Counted from the first letter of the stretch, positions 32,406 to 44,639 are shown. The stretch is 64,000 bases of DNA from Desmodus rotundus (GCF_022682495.2 NC_071397.1:17556739-17620738); one strand, 5' to 3'. Numbers and translations: made by a program. Notes: generated by a model from the letters alone, not told the origin.

Positions 32406-33977
32406 CCCCCACCCTCCCAGCATGAAGAGGCCAGATTACCTCTGGCTGAGAGCCACTGCTTCCTTCCCTGCTGAGACAGCAGCACATAGATGGGAGGAGC
32501 CAAAGACAGCTCCGCACACAAAGACCGGGCAAGTTCAGCAAGGGTCTCCCACAGGTTCTATCAGCGATGAGAGGACGAACACAGAGGCATCATTGAAAAG
32601 AAAGGGTTCAGTTGCCTATACTTAGGGTGGAACAATTTCCATCCCATGTAGTCACCAGACACCTGGTCAGAAAATACTTTTAAACATTTTTTGCAAGACT
32701 GTGGTTGTTGATTGTTTTTAGCAAAAAAAAAAAAAAATGTATTTGTCTTCATGTAATAGTTACATTTTTTGAAAAGTTGTATGAAGCTTGAATTTTTACA
32801 TGTCAAAAGAGTTTAAATGTTCCAGAGGATATTTATTGATTGATTGATTGATTGATTTTCTTAGAACTGTGTTTCTGGCTGCCATGTAATGTGTTTCCTC
32901 TTTTTTGGAAGCTTCACACAAACTTCCTCAATCAACACTCACTGAGCAGCGTCCTGTCTGGAGCAGTAACGGCTGGTTGGGAACAGAGCACAAGCCTGAT
33001 TTGCTTGCCCAAAGGGGATTGAAGTCTAGTCAGAAAAGTGGGCTTGTAGACAACTGAGACTCTGAGGCTTTCCTGCGTAAGACCTCGGTTTTATTCTTAG
33101 TATGTTGGCATTTCTTCCAGGGCACTACCGACTCTCATTAGGTCACACCCTACGGGTAACTTCACGTGCCTTCTAAAAACTAAATCTGTGCCCCACAGAC
33201 ACAGGTAGCTCCCCCGTCAAGCCTTCCCGTGTTGTAGAGCTAGAAGGCACCTGGAAGTCGGGTTGTCCTCCAGGAGGGTGATGAATATGCTGCACACCAG
33301 ACAGGGTGGGACTTGCCAGCTAGCTAGTTACTGATAAAGTCTGAATTAGATCCTAGATCTCCTGACATTCAGACTAGTTTCTTCCTACTATTTCTTATTA
33401 CTGAATTCTCACAACCTGCAAAGATTAGCTTCTGCGTCTCCCACTAAACTGCTGAGCTTCCAAAGAAGTTGTAGGACACAGGACAATCCACTGAGCACAG
33501 TTCCGTGCTCCATAGGCGGCTTGCTGAAAGTTCAGTACACCCCCCTGCGACATGGTTAGGTATCTTGAGAGCCACACTTTTTAGTGTTTAGCATTTCCCT
33601 CCGAGGGCTTGGCATTTTACAACACAGCAGTATAGAGTAAATAAAAGCTGAGTAAATATAAGCAGATCATGGTAATGAAGTAACCAATCTGGATCATAAA
33701 ACCCAACACTGTGCTATTTAAACAAAACCATCAAAGCAGAAATTTCCATGGTGTAGAAATAAAATGACTATGCAAAACAAAACAAAAAAAACCCCAAAAA
33801 GCCACCTTGGGAAAGTGATCTGGCAAGGTAGTCTAGGGGAATATTTAGGTAGACAGAAGGAATTTGTAAATGCTCTGTCGGACTGGAAACTGCACAGCGC
33901 AAGAGGACGCTATTTTCTTAAACGTGCCTGAGAAGCACTCACAGATGCACTTGCCTTCCTATCCTAAAAGCTCTACA
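32406..33977. other. Spacer without a recognised gene
   Basis: Nothing coding is supported. An (ATTG)n tract lies at 32836-32856 and an A run at 32724-32737. The rest is unassigned. Confidence 0.4.
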
Positions 33978-34513
33978 TTGGGTCGGCCAAAAAGTCCGCT
34001 TAGTTTTTTTTCCATAAAATAAAAGACACATTTTTCACTTTTACCAATAACTTTATTGATTTAGATATTTTGAGTATGTCGGCTATCTCCTGCTATTGGC
34101 TGCTGGTGGGTAGAGGCCAGGGGTGCTGCTAAACTTCTTCCAATGCATAAGACAGCCCCACAGTGAAGAATCATTTGGCCAAAATGCCAACAGTACCAAG
34201 AAACTTCGCAAACCACTTTTGACACACTCGATTGGTCACAGAGCCTTCTCCATACACTGCACAGATCTTTGTGTTTCAGTTGCATTTTCACCTTTCTTAA
34301 AGCTTAATATACCGAAAATGTTACTTATCCCACTTTCAATATTAAAATGGTTGCATAAAAATTCACAATTTTTGATGTTTTTTAAATATGCATGCTGATA
34401 TGACAGCTGTCACAAAACAATTAACAAAACTGTTTCGAATGAAGTTAAATACAACTAAGCACCACTACGGGCATCATAGAGAAAAAAACTAAACAAACTT
34501 TTGGTCAACCCAA
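33978..34513 (-). mobile_element. Deleted mariner (Tc1/mariner) element with a MER20-like core
   Basis: The 536-bp element has terminal inverted repeats TTGGGTCGGCCAAAAAGT (left) and ACTTTTGGTCAACCCAA (right). The right end abuts TA; the left flank is CA, probably a mutated TA. Read on the minus strand, the 5' third resembles the start of a mammalian mariner transposase (CAACTGAAACACAAA, AAAGTGGTTTGCGAAG) with frame damage. The 3' end has AATCAATAAAGTTATTGGT as in complete copies. The middle (about 34086-34190) matches MER20 instead of transposase. Full mariners are about 1.28 kb, so most of the gene is missing. Confidence 0.8.
34086..34190 (+). repeat. MER20-like segment inside the mariner
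   Basis: GGTGGGTAGAGGCCAGGGGT, GCTGCTAAACTTCTTCCAAT, then GACAGCCCCACAGTGAAGAA and CCAAAATGCCAACAGTACC follow MER20 in order. It is bounded on both sides by mariner sequence. Confidence 0.65.
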
Positions 34514-34589
34514 TATATTTAGATTTGCTAGTTATTTTGAGTCTTTTCCTTATAAGTAATCTTTTCCACCCTTTGGTCCCAAAGCATTA

Positions 34590-34692
34590 AACCAGGAAGA
34601 GGAGGAGAAGGAGGAGGAGAGGAAGATGGAGGGGTGGGGTGAGAAGGAGGGGAAGAAGGAGCAGGAAGGGAAAGAAGAGAAGGAAAGATAGC
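34590..34692. repeat. GA-rich low-complexity tract
   Basis: About 100 bp of near-pure purine (GGAGGAGAAGG type) on the plus strand. It could form triplex DNA, but it is most simply low-complexity sequence. Confidence 0.75.
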
Positions 34693-35220
34693 ATGCTGCT
34701 TGGCTCTCCACCACAAAATAACTCATATAACAACACACTCATGTACGAGAAACCAGCCTTGGGGATGTGAGTTCGGGTTCTGCTTAGCAGGTGTTTCTGT
34801 TTGGTTTCCCAACAGGAGGTGCTGGTTCGAGAGGCATGAAACCACTGCCATACACTGTCCTCTCACTGCTCGGTGAGTGAGTCCATCAGGCTTAAACCCA
34901 GCACAATCGTGTGCTGGCTGCTATATGAACACACCAATGCATCATTCATAATAGCAAGTCTAAGTTCACATGTAATGTCATTACATGACATTAGTGTAAG
35001 CTCACATACTCTCCTGGGCACTGAATTTTTGTATTTTCACACTACCTGTAATAATAACACTCTTACTTTTCCCATACCATCCAATTCTTTGCCCTCATTT
35101 TCTAAATTCTTGATTACTATTATCCTTTAAAGATAGGTCCTTGAGGAACTAATAAACAATACTTGAATTGTGTCCTGAGCACACAAAGAAGGAGAAATAA
35201 GAACATAAAGGACCCACATA

Positions 35221-35438
35221 GCACTGACAGGTATAGCTCAGTTGGTTGAGCATCGTCCCACCAAGTGAAAGGTCATGGGTTCGATTCCTGGTCAGGGCAT
35301 ATGCCTGGGATGTGGGTTCAGTCCCTGGTTGGGGTTACATACAAAAGGCAACTGATCGATGTTTCTCTCACACATTAATGTTTCTCTCTCTCACTCCCTT
35401 CCCTTCTCTCTAAAAATAAACAAATAACATTTTTTTAA
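35221..35438 (+). mobile_element. Bat VES-type SINE
   Basis: The head is GCACTGACAGGTATAGCTCA with GGGTTCGATTCCTGGTCAGG (B box), then GGGCATATGCCTGGGATG, CAACTGATCGATGTTTCTCT and an A-rich tail. The flanks AAAGGACCCACATA (35207-35220) and AAAGAACCCACATA (35439-35452) are a 14-bp target-site duplication with one mismatch. Confidence 0.9.
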
Positions 35439-36069
35439 AAAGAACCCACATAAAATAACACATTGAAAAATATTTTCCAAGTGAAACAGACACAAGAAAA
35501 TTTATAAAGAAGTATAAGGTCAATACGCACCTAATTAAAGTTCACGCCGTCTCTCTGCTCAGCTTCTCAATGTCACAGCCTGGCATCTGTGTTATGTGCT
35601 TTAATACTGTGACAACCCTCTGGAGGGGCGGAGTCCAGTAGTGGGCAGTCCCACAGCTCTCCAGCTTCCACAGAGTTCAATGCTAGACCAGAAAGTGAAG
35701 GACACATCAACAATGTTTCATTTCAAGGTTATCTATAAATGCACAAAGAAGGGATTTCAGGTTTATTTGGCTGCCCAGCGGGTCAGGGGGAACCAGGCTT
35801 CTTCTGTAGGATTTCGTGACATTGGCAGTGAGGTTGATAGCAGATGGAAAAATCCTGTGGGAAAATATACCACAGAAAGGTAGTGTCAGAAAAGAGGACA
35901 GGGCGGTGAAAGTGGGGAGATGGCAATCTAAATTTGTAGAAAGCACTGAATGATGAACACAGTTGCAACCCAAATTCTCTAGGCCCAAAGAATCTGGCTG
36001 AGTTCTCCTAGCCCTGGGTGGGGGGAGCTCAGCTGCCTTACCTGGGCCATTTGTAGGCCCTTCCTTCAG

Positions 36070-36285
36070 TGAGCTACACTTTAGCATTCCACCCCAGCCC
36101 CGGGACCCTCGCATGTACTGTTTCTTGTGATGGGACCATTCTCCCCTCCCTGTGCCTCCTCTGTTATGCAACATATGTCCCTCCAGCCGCGTTCACTGGG
36201 AGGGCAGGGCTGCCAAGTGCCCATGACCGACTGCAGTGCCCAGCACGTGGAAGAGACTTAGTATGTAAATAAACAAATATAAATA
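36070..36285 (+). repeat. L2 LINE 3' end
   Basis: A C/T-rich stretch, then CACTGGGAGGGCAGGGCTGC, CAGTGCCCAGCACGTGG and a TAAATAAAC end follow the L2 3' terminus. Confidence 0.5.
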
Positions 36286-36459
36286 TGTATGGTAACTCAT
36301 CTTTTTCTAATGGACAATGTCTAACCTACATAAGTGCAGAAGGAGGAGTATAATGGGCCTCAGCACACCCATCCTTGTACACCAGTAATTGTCAGCACTG
36401 TTTTGAAACAAATCCCAGACTTTATGTATTCCATCAATAAATAAGTTAACATGTATCTT

Positions 36460-37990
36460 GTAAACTTGGGCGAAAGTATTTACATTACAGAAAAATTGCA
36501 CAAGTGCTACAGAGTTCCCAGTCGCCCTTCACCCAGTCTCCTCTAATACGCATATGTTACATAACCACAGTACGGTGATCAAAACCAGGAAGTTAACGTT
36601 GATACCAATACTATTAATCGAAGTCCAGACTTGACTCGGGTTTCAGCAGTTTTCAACCAGTGTTTTTTCCCAGTCCAGGGTCCCACACTGGCTAGTTGCC
36701 ATAGTCTTCTCCAGTCTATGAGAATTCCTCAGTCCCCCCTTGTCTGTCATGGCTGTCTGTCACAGGTGGGCTCAGGTAACTGGTTTTTGGTGATCGCAGA
36801 CAAAGAATGGAACCAAACACACAGAGAGTTTACAGCTGAAAGAGAGAGCGCAGATTTATTAAGCGACAGCACACGCCATAGAACTTGGGAGCGGGCCACC
36901 TCTGAGCAGAGACTGACCTCGGGGGCTGGAGGGATTCTATTCTTATAGGGCGGATCTTTCCTGGCTAGTGTTGGCAGGCTTTTATTGCACATGTACAAGT
37001 AGTTGTAGTACTTTAAAGCTACTGTGCAGGTGGTCTCCCATGATTTTCCTTGATCGGCCACCAGAGAAGGGGGTCACACAACGTTAGTTTATTGTAACGC
37101 TATTATAATGAGGCAGGGGTCATGTAGCATCTTCTGCGCAGGTGCATTCGTGAGTCACCATGATTCAGCGCTTTTCCAGAAAGCGGGAACAACCAGTCTT
37201 AGAACAGGGTCTCTGTCCTTTATCTTAGCCCTGGGGCACCTCCTGAGTTTCTTCCCTCCTGACTATCTCCGGCCTCACTGGTGCTTTGGAAGAGTATTGG
37301 TAGAATGTCTCTCAATATGGCTCGGCCTGATATTTCCTCATAATTTAATTGAACTTAATACATGTTTTGCAAGAAACCACAGAAGTTATGCTGTTCCCAT
37401 GTTGGTGTCTCATTTCCAGACATAGCATCATATCCAAGGCATATGTCTTACTAATGTCACATTAACTTTGATCCTTTGACTAAAGTAGTGTCCGCCTGTT
37501 TTGTCAGCTGTAATCTTACTATTTATCCCTTTGAAAGTAATAATTATTTTGTGGAGAGATACTTTGTCACTACACAAATAGTCTGTTTCTAAATGAACTT
37601 CCACCCACCGACTTTAACATCCATTGTGGAGCTTGCCTATAGCAAATGTTACTATAGTGTTTGCTTAATCGTGGTGTCACTCATTTCTGCGACACTGAAT
37701 AATTGGAATTCTGTTGTAAGAGCTATCTCTTCTCCCTTAGTTATCATTCAATTGTTTACTTATGTCAGTATGGACTTATAGACATTTTACCCTAAAGGGT
37801 TTGATCTAGTACTGTCAATGTACATTTTTTGGCTCAAGTTTTCCAACTTTGACCTTTGGTAGGTACTTCAGGTTGGCTCCTGTGTCCTTTATCACAAGTT
37901 CCTCTCTTTATGGATATTTCCATATATCTTTGCACCAAAGATGTTCCAGATTTACCTTGTATTTCTTCTACCCCAGTCCTGAGTGGTCAG
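36460..37990 (-). repeat. Old L1M element, split by a solo LTR
   Basis: Left part 36460-36750: GAAAAATTGCACAAGTGC, TTCACCCAGTCTCCTCTAA and CCAGACTTGACTCGGG. Right part 37280-37990: TTGGAAGAGTATTGGTAGAA, CACATTAACTTTGATCC, GAGATACTTTGTCACTAC and TTGGCTCCTGTGTCC. Both are contiguous pieces of one antisense L1M 3' region; the LTR at 36758-37277 lies between them. Confidence 0.65.
36758..37277 (-). repeat. Solo endogenous-retrovirus LTR, reverse orientation
   Basis: Read on the minus strand, the 520-bp unit starts TGAGGCCGG and ends CTGTGACA, so it has TG...CA ends. It carries a TATA-like CCCTATAAGA (36941-36950), an AATAAA at 36855-36860 and a C/T-rich U5-like end. No gag, pol or env is next to it. 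A target-site duplication is not clear (CTGTC against CTGGT). It is probably a class I solo LTR left by recombination, and it lies within an older L1M. Confidence 0.65.
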
Positions 37991-38059
37991 TGTGCCCAGG
38001 AGGAAGGCAAGAGGCTCCCTGCCCCATGCCCAAGGGTATAATTGGGCTGAAGATTTGGG

Positions 38060-38160
38060 GTAAGGAGGATGTGAGGAGGCACCCTTGCAGGTACAGGAGT
38101 CACTGAAGGAGGTAAAGAGGGTGGTGATACTCAAACTTGCATTTTAGGAAAACTGTTACT
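38060..38160. repeat. Patch paralogous to the 3' flank of GSTA copy 2
   Basis: GATGTGAGGAGGCACCCTTG, then GGTAAAGAGGGTGGTGATAC and GCATTTTAGGAAAACTGTT closely match 20660-20755. It may be a duplicated flank or an unrecognised interspersed repeat. Confidence 0.5.
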
Positions 38161-38904
38161 GAACTCAAGGGGTTCATTTGCGTATCAAAACCTAATCAAA
38201 CGCAAAAGGTTTATTAGTTAAGGAAATGGTGCCAAGCCCAGAGTCACAGTGAACTCAGAGGTGGGTTCTCTCAGGTCAGCCCTGTGAGAGAGGAAGCACA
38301 GAGGGTCTCCTGGAGGGAGAGGGAAAGATCCTGTAATACAGGTCTATCTCACCCAGCAGGTGTGCTAAATTCCTGCCAACTTGGAAGGCAACCCACATCC
38401 TTCTTCCCTGGGGCATCATCCCTACCCACTTCTCCCCGAAGCAGACAAAGACCAGGCAACTCCTTTACTAGAAGAGTCCCATGAAATCAGCCACTGAACT
38501 CCAGGGCCATGTGTCTGGGAAAGCTCTCTGCCCGGACCTCTCTCTGAGGCACATGGCCTGTGTACATCTTCCTTCTAGACACACCCACCTGGCTGACCCT
38601 CCAGCCACTCAAACTAACCACACCCCAAGCAGAAATCAGGTTTTGGATCTGCAAGTGATACTGTTGATCCACACTGTCACCCAGGCTGGAAGCCTGCCAT
38701 CATCCCTGACTCCACCCGGTCCCTGCGAATCTCCCACGTCCTCCCCACTGTCACACCACCCTACCTTCCAGTGTGGGCTGCCGTCACCTCTCACACAGGC
38801 TCCAGACAATCCTGCATGCCAGACTCCCTGTGTGCGGGCTTGGGTCCTGGGGTCCTTCATTCTATCTCCCATGCAGCAGCCAACGGGCTTTTGCCTTCTC
38901 TTTT

Positions 38905-39320
38905 TTGAGATATAATTGACCTTCAGCATTATAGTAGTTTCAGGTGTACAACGTAATGATTCAACATAATGATTTCACAATACATACATGTGTCTAATGA
39001 ACATCCATCATCACACATAGTTACAAATACTTTTTGTTGTGATGAGAATTTTTAAGATCTGCTCTCTTGGTAATTTTCAAATACAATATATGGTATTGTT
39101 AGCTGTAGTCACCACGCTGTACATTACATCGTTGTGGTTGATTTAATTTATAACTAATAGTTTGTACCTTCTGATTCCCTCCACCTGTGTTGCTCACCTC
39201 TACCTCTGGCAACCACCAATCTGTTCTGTTTCGTTTTTAGATTCCACATATAAGTGAGATCTACTGTATTTTCCTTTCACTGCCTTACTTATTTCACTTA
39301 ACATAACGCCCTCAAAAGGG
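38905..39320 (-). repeat. Old L1M 3' end
   Basis: GAGATATAATTGACCTTCAG, GTTTCAGGTGTACAACGTAA, TGTATTACATCG-like and CCTCTGGCAACCACCAATCT are the antisense of an L1M 3' UTR. Confidence 0.7.
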
Positions 39321-39339
39321 TCTTTCTAGGAAGCATATT

Positions 39340-39660
39340 TAATGTTGTCACTTTCTGGCTTAAAACTCTTCTGGCTTAAAAGAGTCTGCCCTTTTGCCTG
39401 TCGGGTGAAGTTCAGACTCTGGCGCAGAGATTACCAAGCCCCCACCAGCCCCCACCCTTCCTCCCTCACCCCAGTACTTTCCCCTTTAGAACGTCTTTCC
39501 CACCCCTTCGCCCTCCTGTCCTCACAGAGGGTGTTTGTTCATAGAATTCTCTCCTTGCATCTGCCTTTGGCCTCCCCGCTTCGCCTGACCACCTCCTTCT
39601 CCCCTTTTAGGCCTGCTGAAGTGTCCCTGCCTGCCAGAAGCTCTCCGTGACACAGTCCCA
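39340..39660 (+). repeat. L2 LINE fragment
   Basis: TCTGGCTTAAAACTCTTCTG, GTGAAGTTCAGACTCTG, TCACAGAGGGTGTTTGTTC and TTGCATCTGCCTTTGG follow the L2 3' region in order. Confidence 0.5.
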
Positions 39661-39714
39661 GAGACCAGGGCTGGGTAAGAGCTTGGCGTGGTGCCAGTGG
39701 GGTGGGGACAAGCC

Positions 39715-39905
39715 CAGCCTTTGGAGCCAGACTGCCGGGGTTCAGTCATGGCTCTGGCACCTGGTACTGTGGGGCATGGGGTGAATTACTCCCTCTCTCT
39801 GTACTTTAGTTTCCCCATCTAGAAAACTGGACTATAATACCTATCTCATAAGTCTGTCGGGAGGGTTAAATATAAAGTGTGTAGGTCAGGGCCTGACAGT
39901 AAAGA
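39715..39905 (+). repeat. MIR SINE
   Basis: TTTGGAGCCAGACTGCCGGG, GGTTCAGTCATGGCTCTGGC, then ACTTTAGTTTCCCCATCTAG and GGGAGGGTTAAATATAAAG follow the MIR consensus from its tRNA-like head to its tail. Confidence 0.75.
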
Positions 39906-40699
39906 GCTCTATACGTACATGTATGTCTTAATCGTTAGATTTCTGCCCCCGTCACAGTGCTTCATGAATGCTGCCCTTTAACCCCATTAGGTTCTAGGCT
40001 GACTATGGGAAATATGGAAGCACGTACGTGCTTAATCATTTTAATGATTAGCAGCAGTTATCTTTGCGCTATGGAATGAGGAGTGGCCTGTGTGTGTGCA
40101 CACGCGAGCACACATTTTGTCGTTTTCACAAGGTTTGTGCATTAAACCTGCACTATGTTAGAAATTTAGAAAATGCAATACAATATTTTAGATAGGCAGT
40201 TAAAAAAGAATCAGAATACTCAATTATGTTAACACTATGATTACAGATATAGGAGGGTTTATATGGACATGGGTAAAACAAAGGAATACGGAACAAAAAA
40301 AATAATGTGCATTGGAGTTCTGAGATTGTGGTTAATGTGTCTTCTTTTAACGTGAACTGGGATTTTAGCATAATATCATTACCTAATGAGTTAAATTAGT
40401 TAATATCTGGAGAGCAGAACTCAAGCAAAAGGGAACTTCCTCTACAATGCGGAAGGAGGGAGGGAGGCATGGAAGGCAGAAAGTGGGTGGGATTCGCTTT
40501 AGGTTGGCACAGGTTTGCCCAGCCCAACAGCACCCAGTGCTTTGCAACATGGCAGAGCACTGCATCGCATCCCACTGGTGGTGCGCAAGTGCTTAGCAGA
40601 GCCTGCACGGCCCGGCCTGGCCAAGGAGGCTTTCAGTCTGCTTTGCCTTGCCGGGTGTGAGCCTCGTATCTCCTGGTGCCGCATCAGTTACAGTGTCTG

Positions 40700-40890
40700 T
40701 ACAGGAAGAATGCGGGCTGCCGAATTTCGCCTCAAAACCCAGCTCACCCACTTACCAAATATGCAAACTTGGGAAGTTGCTTTGCATCTCTGAGCCTAAT
40801 TCTTCATCAGTAAAATGGCAACGGTAATATCTACCTCACTAGGTTATTGTGAAGTTGAAATAAGATACGTGTAAAGTAACTGACATACAA
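40700..40890 (+). repeat. MIR SINE
   Basis: CACCCACTTACCAAATATGC, TCTGAGCCTAATTCTTCATC, AGTAAAATGGCAACGGTAAT and TCACTAGGTTATTGTGAAGT match the MIR core and tail. Confidence 0.75.
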
Positions 40891-40894
40891 TTAC

Positions 40895-43800
40895 TCGCAA
40901 TTGTCATCACCACCATCATCATCACCATCATGTGTACAGTTTTGTATGGACAGAAAGGAGCTACACACGTAAGCTGCGCCCCAACTGCAAGCATCACATC
41001 CTTTGGGGCTGAAGTGTGGTGGGGGGGAGTGGGCAATGGATGGGGAGTGTTTGAAATGCTGGGAGAGACTTCACAGGTGGAATTTCACAAAAGGAGGGTC
41101 TGGGCCAAGACAAAGGTTCAGTTACCAGAAGTGCAACCCAGAGCTCTGGGCCAAAGGAAAAATAAATAAGTACAAAACGGGAGATCGTTTGGGCTGATAA
41201 CAACATTCAGCTGTGGGGAGGTCAGTCACTAAAGCTAAAGTTACAACTGCGACCACTGGCGTGGGGCTGTAAAGGGACAGGCACTGGCTTTCACTAGGAG
41301 ACGGTTCTAGACACTGTATTCTAAAGCACATTTTATAAATCAGAGCATATTTTCCTCTGGGAACTGTGTTACATTTGTACATTTTATTCCTGACTAAGGA
41401 CTCAGCATCAAATAATGCCTAGATATGGCAAAAAAAAAAGTCAAAAAAAAGAGATAAAGCAACAAACCTACAAAACAATCTAGGGAGTTCCGGTTTGTGT
41501 AAAGTGGAAAGCCGCCAGCATCCCTGGCTCCTCCTTAGGATAAAGTTGAGCACAATCGATACTTTGCTGCAAGAATGTAAGAAGGTGGTGGCTGGCTGGC
41601 AGTCCTGGGCTTCCCCTGTCTTCCTCACTGCCACCCAATTACCCACCAAGTTTGCTGATTTTCTTCAATGTTTTGAGTCTATGTCCTTGTCTCTGTCTTC
41701 ACATCCTTCTGCCTTAGTACTGGCCCCATCATCACTCAGCTGGGTCCTCACAGAAGCTCCTGACCAGAGTCCCCGCCCTCTGTTTCTGTCTACATATTAA
41801 AGATGCCTTCAGCTTCAAGCAAGAGAAAACTCAAACAAAAGCATCTTAGCAATAAAGAATATAATAACTCAGCAAGAAATCTGGAAGCCCCTCCAGAAGT
41901 GGTTTGATTACCTTGGCAACACAACAGCGTCATCAAGGATTCTGCAAGTGTGTTGGCTACGTCATCGGGGTCACGACTTTAGTCACACAATTACGGCCAC
42001 AGGCCTCAACTCCTAGCCCCTCAGCTGACTCCTCTTTTAGGTCCTCAGTCAAGGTTGCATGCCAATGCATGAGTACTTGACCATGACTGTCTTCGATTCA
42101 TCAAATCTCACTGATGGAACGGAGAACGGGCCAGTTTCCCTGACCCCATGAGAGGGCGGTGCCCCAGCAAAACTGTTGGAATGCTGTAGGATGGGCAACC
42201 GAATCCCTCACCTTCCTCACCAAGCCCCTTCTGCACAAACTTCACCCCTATAGTGCAAACTGGGCCTCCTGACACTCCATATTAGAGCCTTGCAGGGGCT
42301 CCACATGATTCAAGCCTCCTCCTAGTTCATGTGGTAACAGCAGGACTACAAAACTCCAAAATGCTTCTGCACATTGTCAATCTATCCGTCCCACGCCTGC
42401 ACTCCCCCTCCTTTATTCTCATGGTAATGCTGACACTGAAGACTCACCTGGACGAGAGAGCCTCCCCTTCCACCCAAGACTGGGCTGAATACCCCTCGTT
42501 GAAGTCCCATCCCAGGCTGTTTGACCCAGGGCAGAAACCACCTCCGTGGCTGTGTAGGGCTGAGTTCCATTCTGATTGTTTGGGTGTCCATTCTGTTCAT
42601 CCCCACCTTTCCTAAACCCACTGTTAAGTGTGTCTTACATCACCCTGCTCTTATAACAGTCTTGCAGTCTACCTTTAGCTTATCTATCTATGTGGATTTA
42701 GTTTATCTATCTATCTAAAGATAGTCTATCTTTAATCTCATTACCTTTAGTAAGAGGTAGGCTCTCCACGGTCCTTCATTCGGTCATTCATGGGCACACG
42801 TCTGTCCCAGTCTGTTCGACTTGCTCATTATTTTTTAAACATTGAAGCCAACACTGAAAGCAGGGTGATTTCACATAAACATCTAGATATCTAGCTTCTT
42901 TAGTAAAACTTCAAAAAAACCAAAAACAAAAGCGGGGCAATTGGGCATGCTCAGCTACGTCAGCAGTAGGACGGAGCTGAGCAGTGGGCCCATCCGCTAA
43001 GGGCGCGGAGCCTTGCCCACTGCCCGTCACTCCCACAAACTTCCCGAGCAAAGGCACTTGCCCCCACTGGCCCACCACACTCACTGGCCACAGCCCCCTA
43101 TAGCTATTTACGTCTGCAACCCTGCATCTCTCAGGGAGTTCTTTTATTATTATTTATTTCCCCCCTTTTTTCTTTATTAGCAAAGTAATCAGTCTGTTTT
43201 TCAATCTCTTCTTACTCCTTGGTTTCTTTTTAAGACTCCACTTACTAATTAATACTCTTTTAAAATGAATCAGAATCCTCTAGTATTAAGACTGATTCCA
43301 AAATCCCCTCTGGAAGACATCCGCCTCAATATTCAAATATACATACAACTTATGTAATAAGCCTAGTGAAAATAAAGATTAAACCTATACTCGAATTTCA
43401 GCTTTTCTCCCCTTTTGGAAAAAAATACTACAGAAAAATTCCACGTCCTATCATTTGAATAGAATGCACCTTCTTGCCTCTGCTGACCTCTAGTGGTGTC
43501 CGCCGTAGCGGTTACTAGGAGCAAAGGGAGAAAAAGTACAAGCTCTTTGGGGAACGCATGGAGTTTACAGTCCCCCAAACGTGTTTTAGTTGGAAATGCG
43601 ACTTAGACCACCAAAATGAAAACTCGTTGCTTGGTGATGGTTAAACACTATTTCCTTTCAAGCAAAATGTTGCTGTAGTTGCAGAAATAGCCACCATATA
43701 ATTACCACATTTTTCTTAGCAGCAACTTGAATGAAGGATCTCATTTTAAATTTTCAATTCAGGAACTGCCAAAATCGAGCTGAATTCATGGCCGAACAGT

Positions 43801-44025
43801 GACAGCTGCTGTGGAAGGACAGCTTCGGTTTACATTGTTAGTGCCGTTCACATTCGGTTCTCTGGAGTTGGTGCTGGACGAGAACTTGAAACCAAGGACA
43901 ACCGGGCCTTGCCTGCCAGGGTTGCCCAAGGATCGATCCAGTTATCAAGAGATAACCAAGGGCAGCCAGGGAGTTTGGGCAACCAGATGTGTTCTGGGCC
44001 AGGCACTATCTATACGGCATTGAGA
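40895..44025. other. Spacer without a recognised gene
   Basis: No exon is supported. It includes short (CATCAC)n and (TATC)n tracts (40905-40930 and 42683-42720), L2-like pieces near 41500-41600 and 42220-42400, and a TGACGTAGC motif on the minus strand near 42955-42963. The rest is unassigned. Confidence 0.4.
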
Positions 44026-44029
44026 AAAC

Positions 44030-44112
44030 CGGTACCCTTATTTTACAGATAAAGAGACAGGGGCTCTGAAAGATAAAATTTGCCGACTCACCCAGCCAGC
44101 CAGATTCCAAGT
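44030..44112 (-). repeat. MIR SINE fragment
   Basis: CCCTTATTTTACAGATAAAG, GACAGGGGCTCTGAAAG and TTGCCGACTCACCCAG are antisense MIR. Confidence 0.5.
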
Positions 44113-44639
44113 TTTTCTGAAGTCATAATCTTTGCTGTGTGCCTCTCACTCATGGTGCAGAGAGAAAGCCAGCCACAATGTGGGACTTGAAGAGAGCGGG
44201 AACCAAAGGCGCTACCCCTGGAAGAAAGTGAGCTTCTCAAACATAAAGCAGGAGGAGATGGGGGAGCGTGGAGAGGGCAGCCCAGGACTTTGATGCCTGA
44301 GTAGGATTGCCAGATAAAATACAGGATACATGCAACATTTGGGACATACTTATACGAAAAATTCGCATTGCTTACCCGAAATGTGAATTTAACTGGATGC
44401 CTTCCCCCCTGCCCCCCACCCCCTAAACTTAGCAACACTACTCCTGAGTGCCTTTTGGGTCTGGTTTGTTTGAGTTGGAGGCAGGGCCCTAGGCTGCCCT
44501 TAAAGTAAATGTTTGATGGTGTCTATAATGTAGACAGCAGGTAGGAGATAAAAGGAAATAGGAAATTCCCACACCTGGGGAAAACAGCTTTCTCCCTGGG
44601 GAGCCAAGACTTGGAAAGATGAATAATAATACAAACCTA

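Noticed and set aside
35707..36174. A 155-codon minus-strand open frame.
   Set aside because: Its sequence shows no family motif, and part of it overlaps L2-like DNA.
40905..40930. Short CATCAC direct repeats considered as a CRISPR-like or tandem array.
   Set aside because: The units are 3-6 bp with no spacers. It is a simple microsatellite in a mammalian genome.
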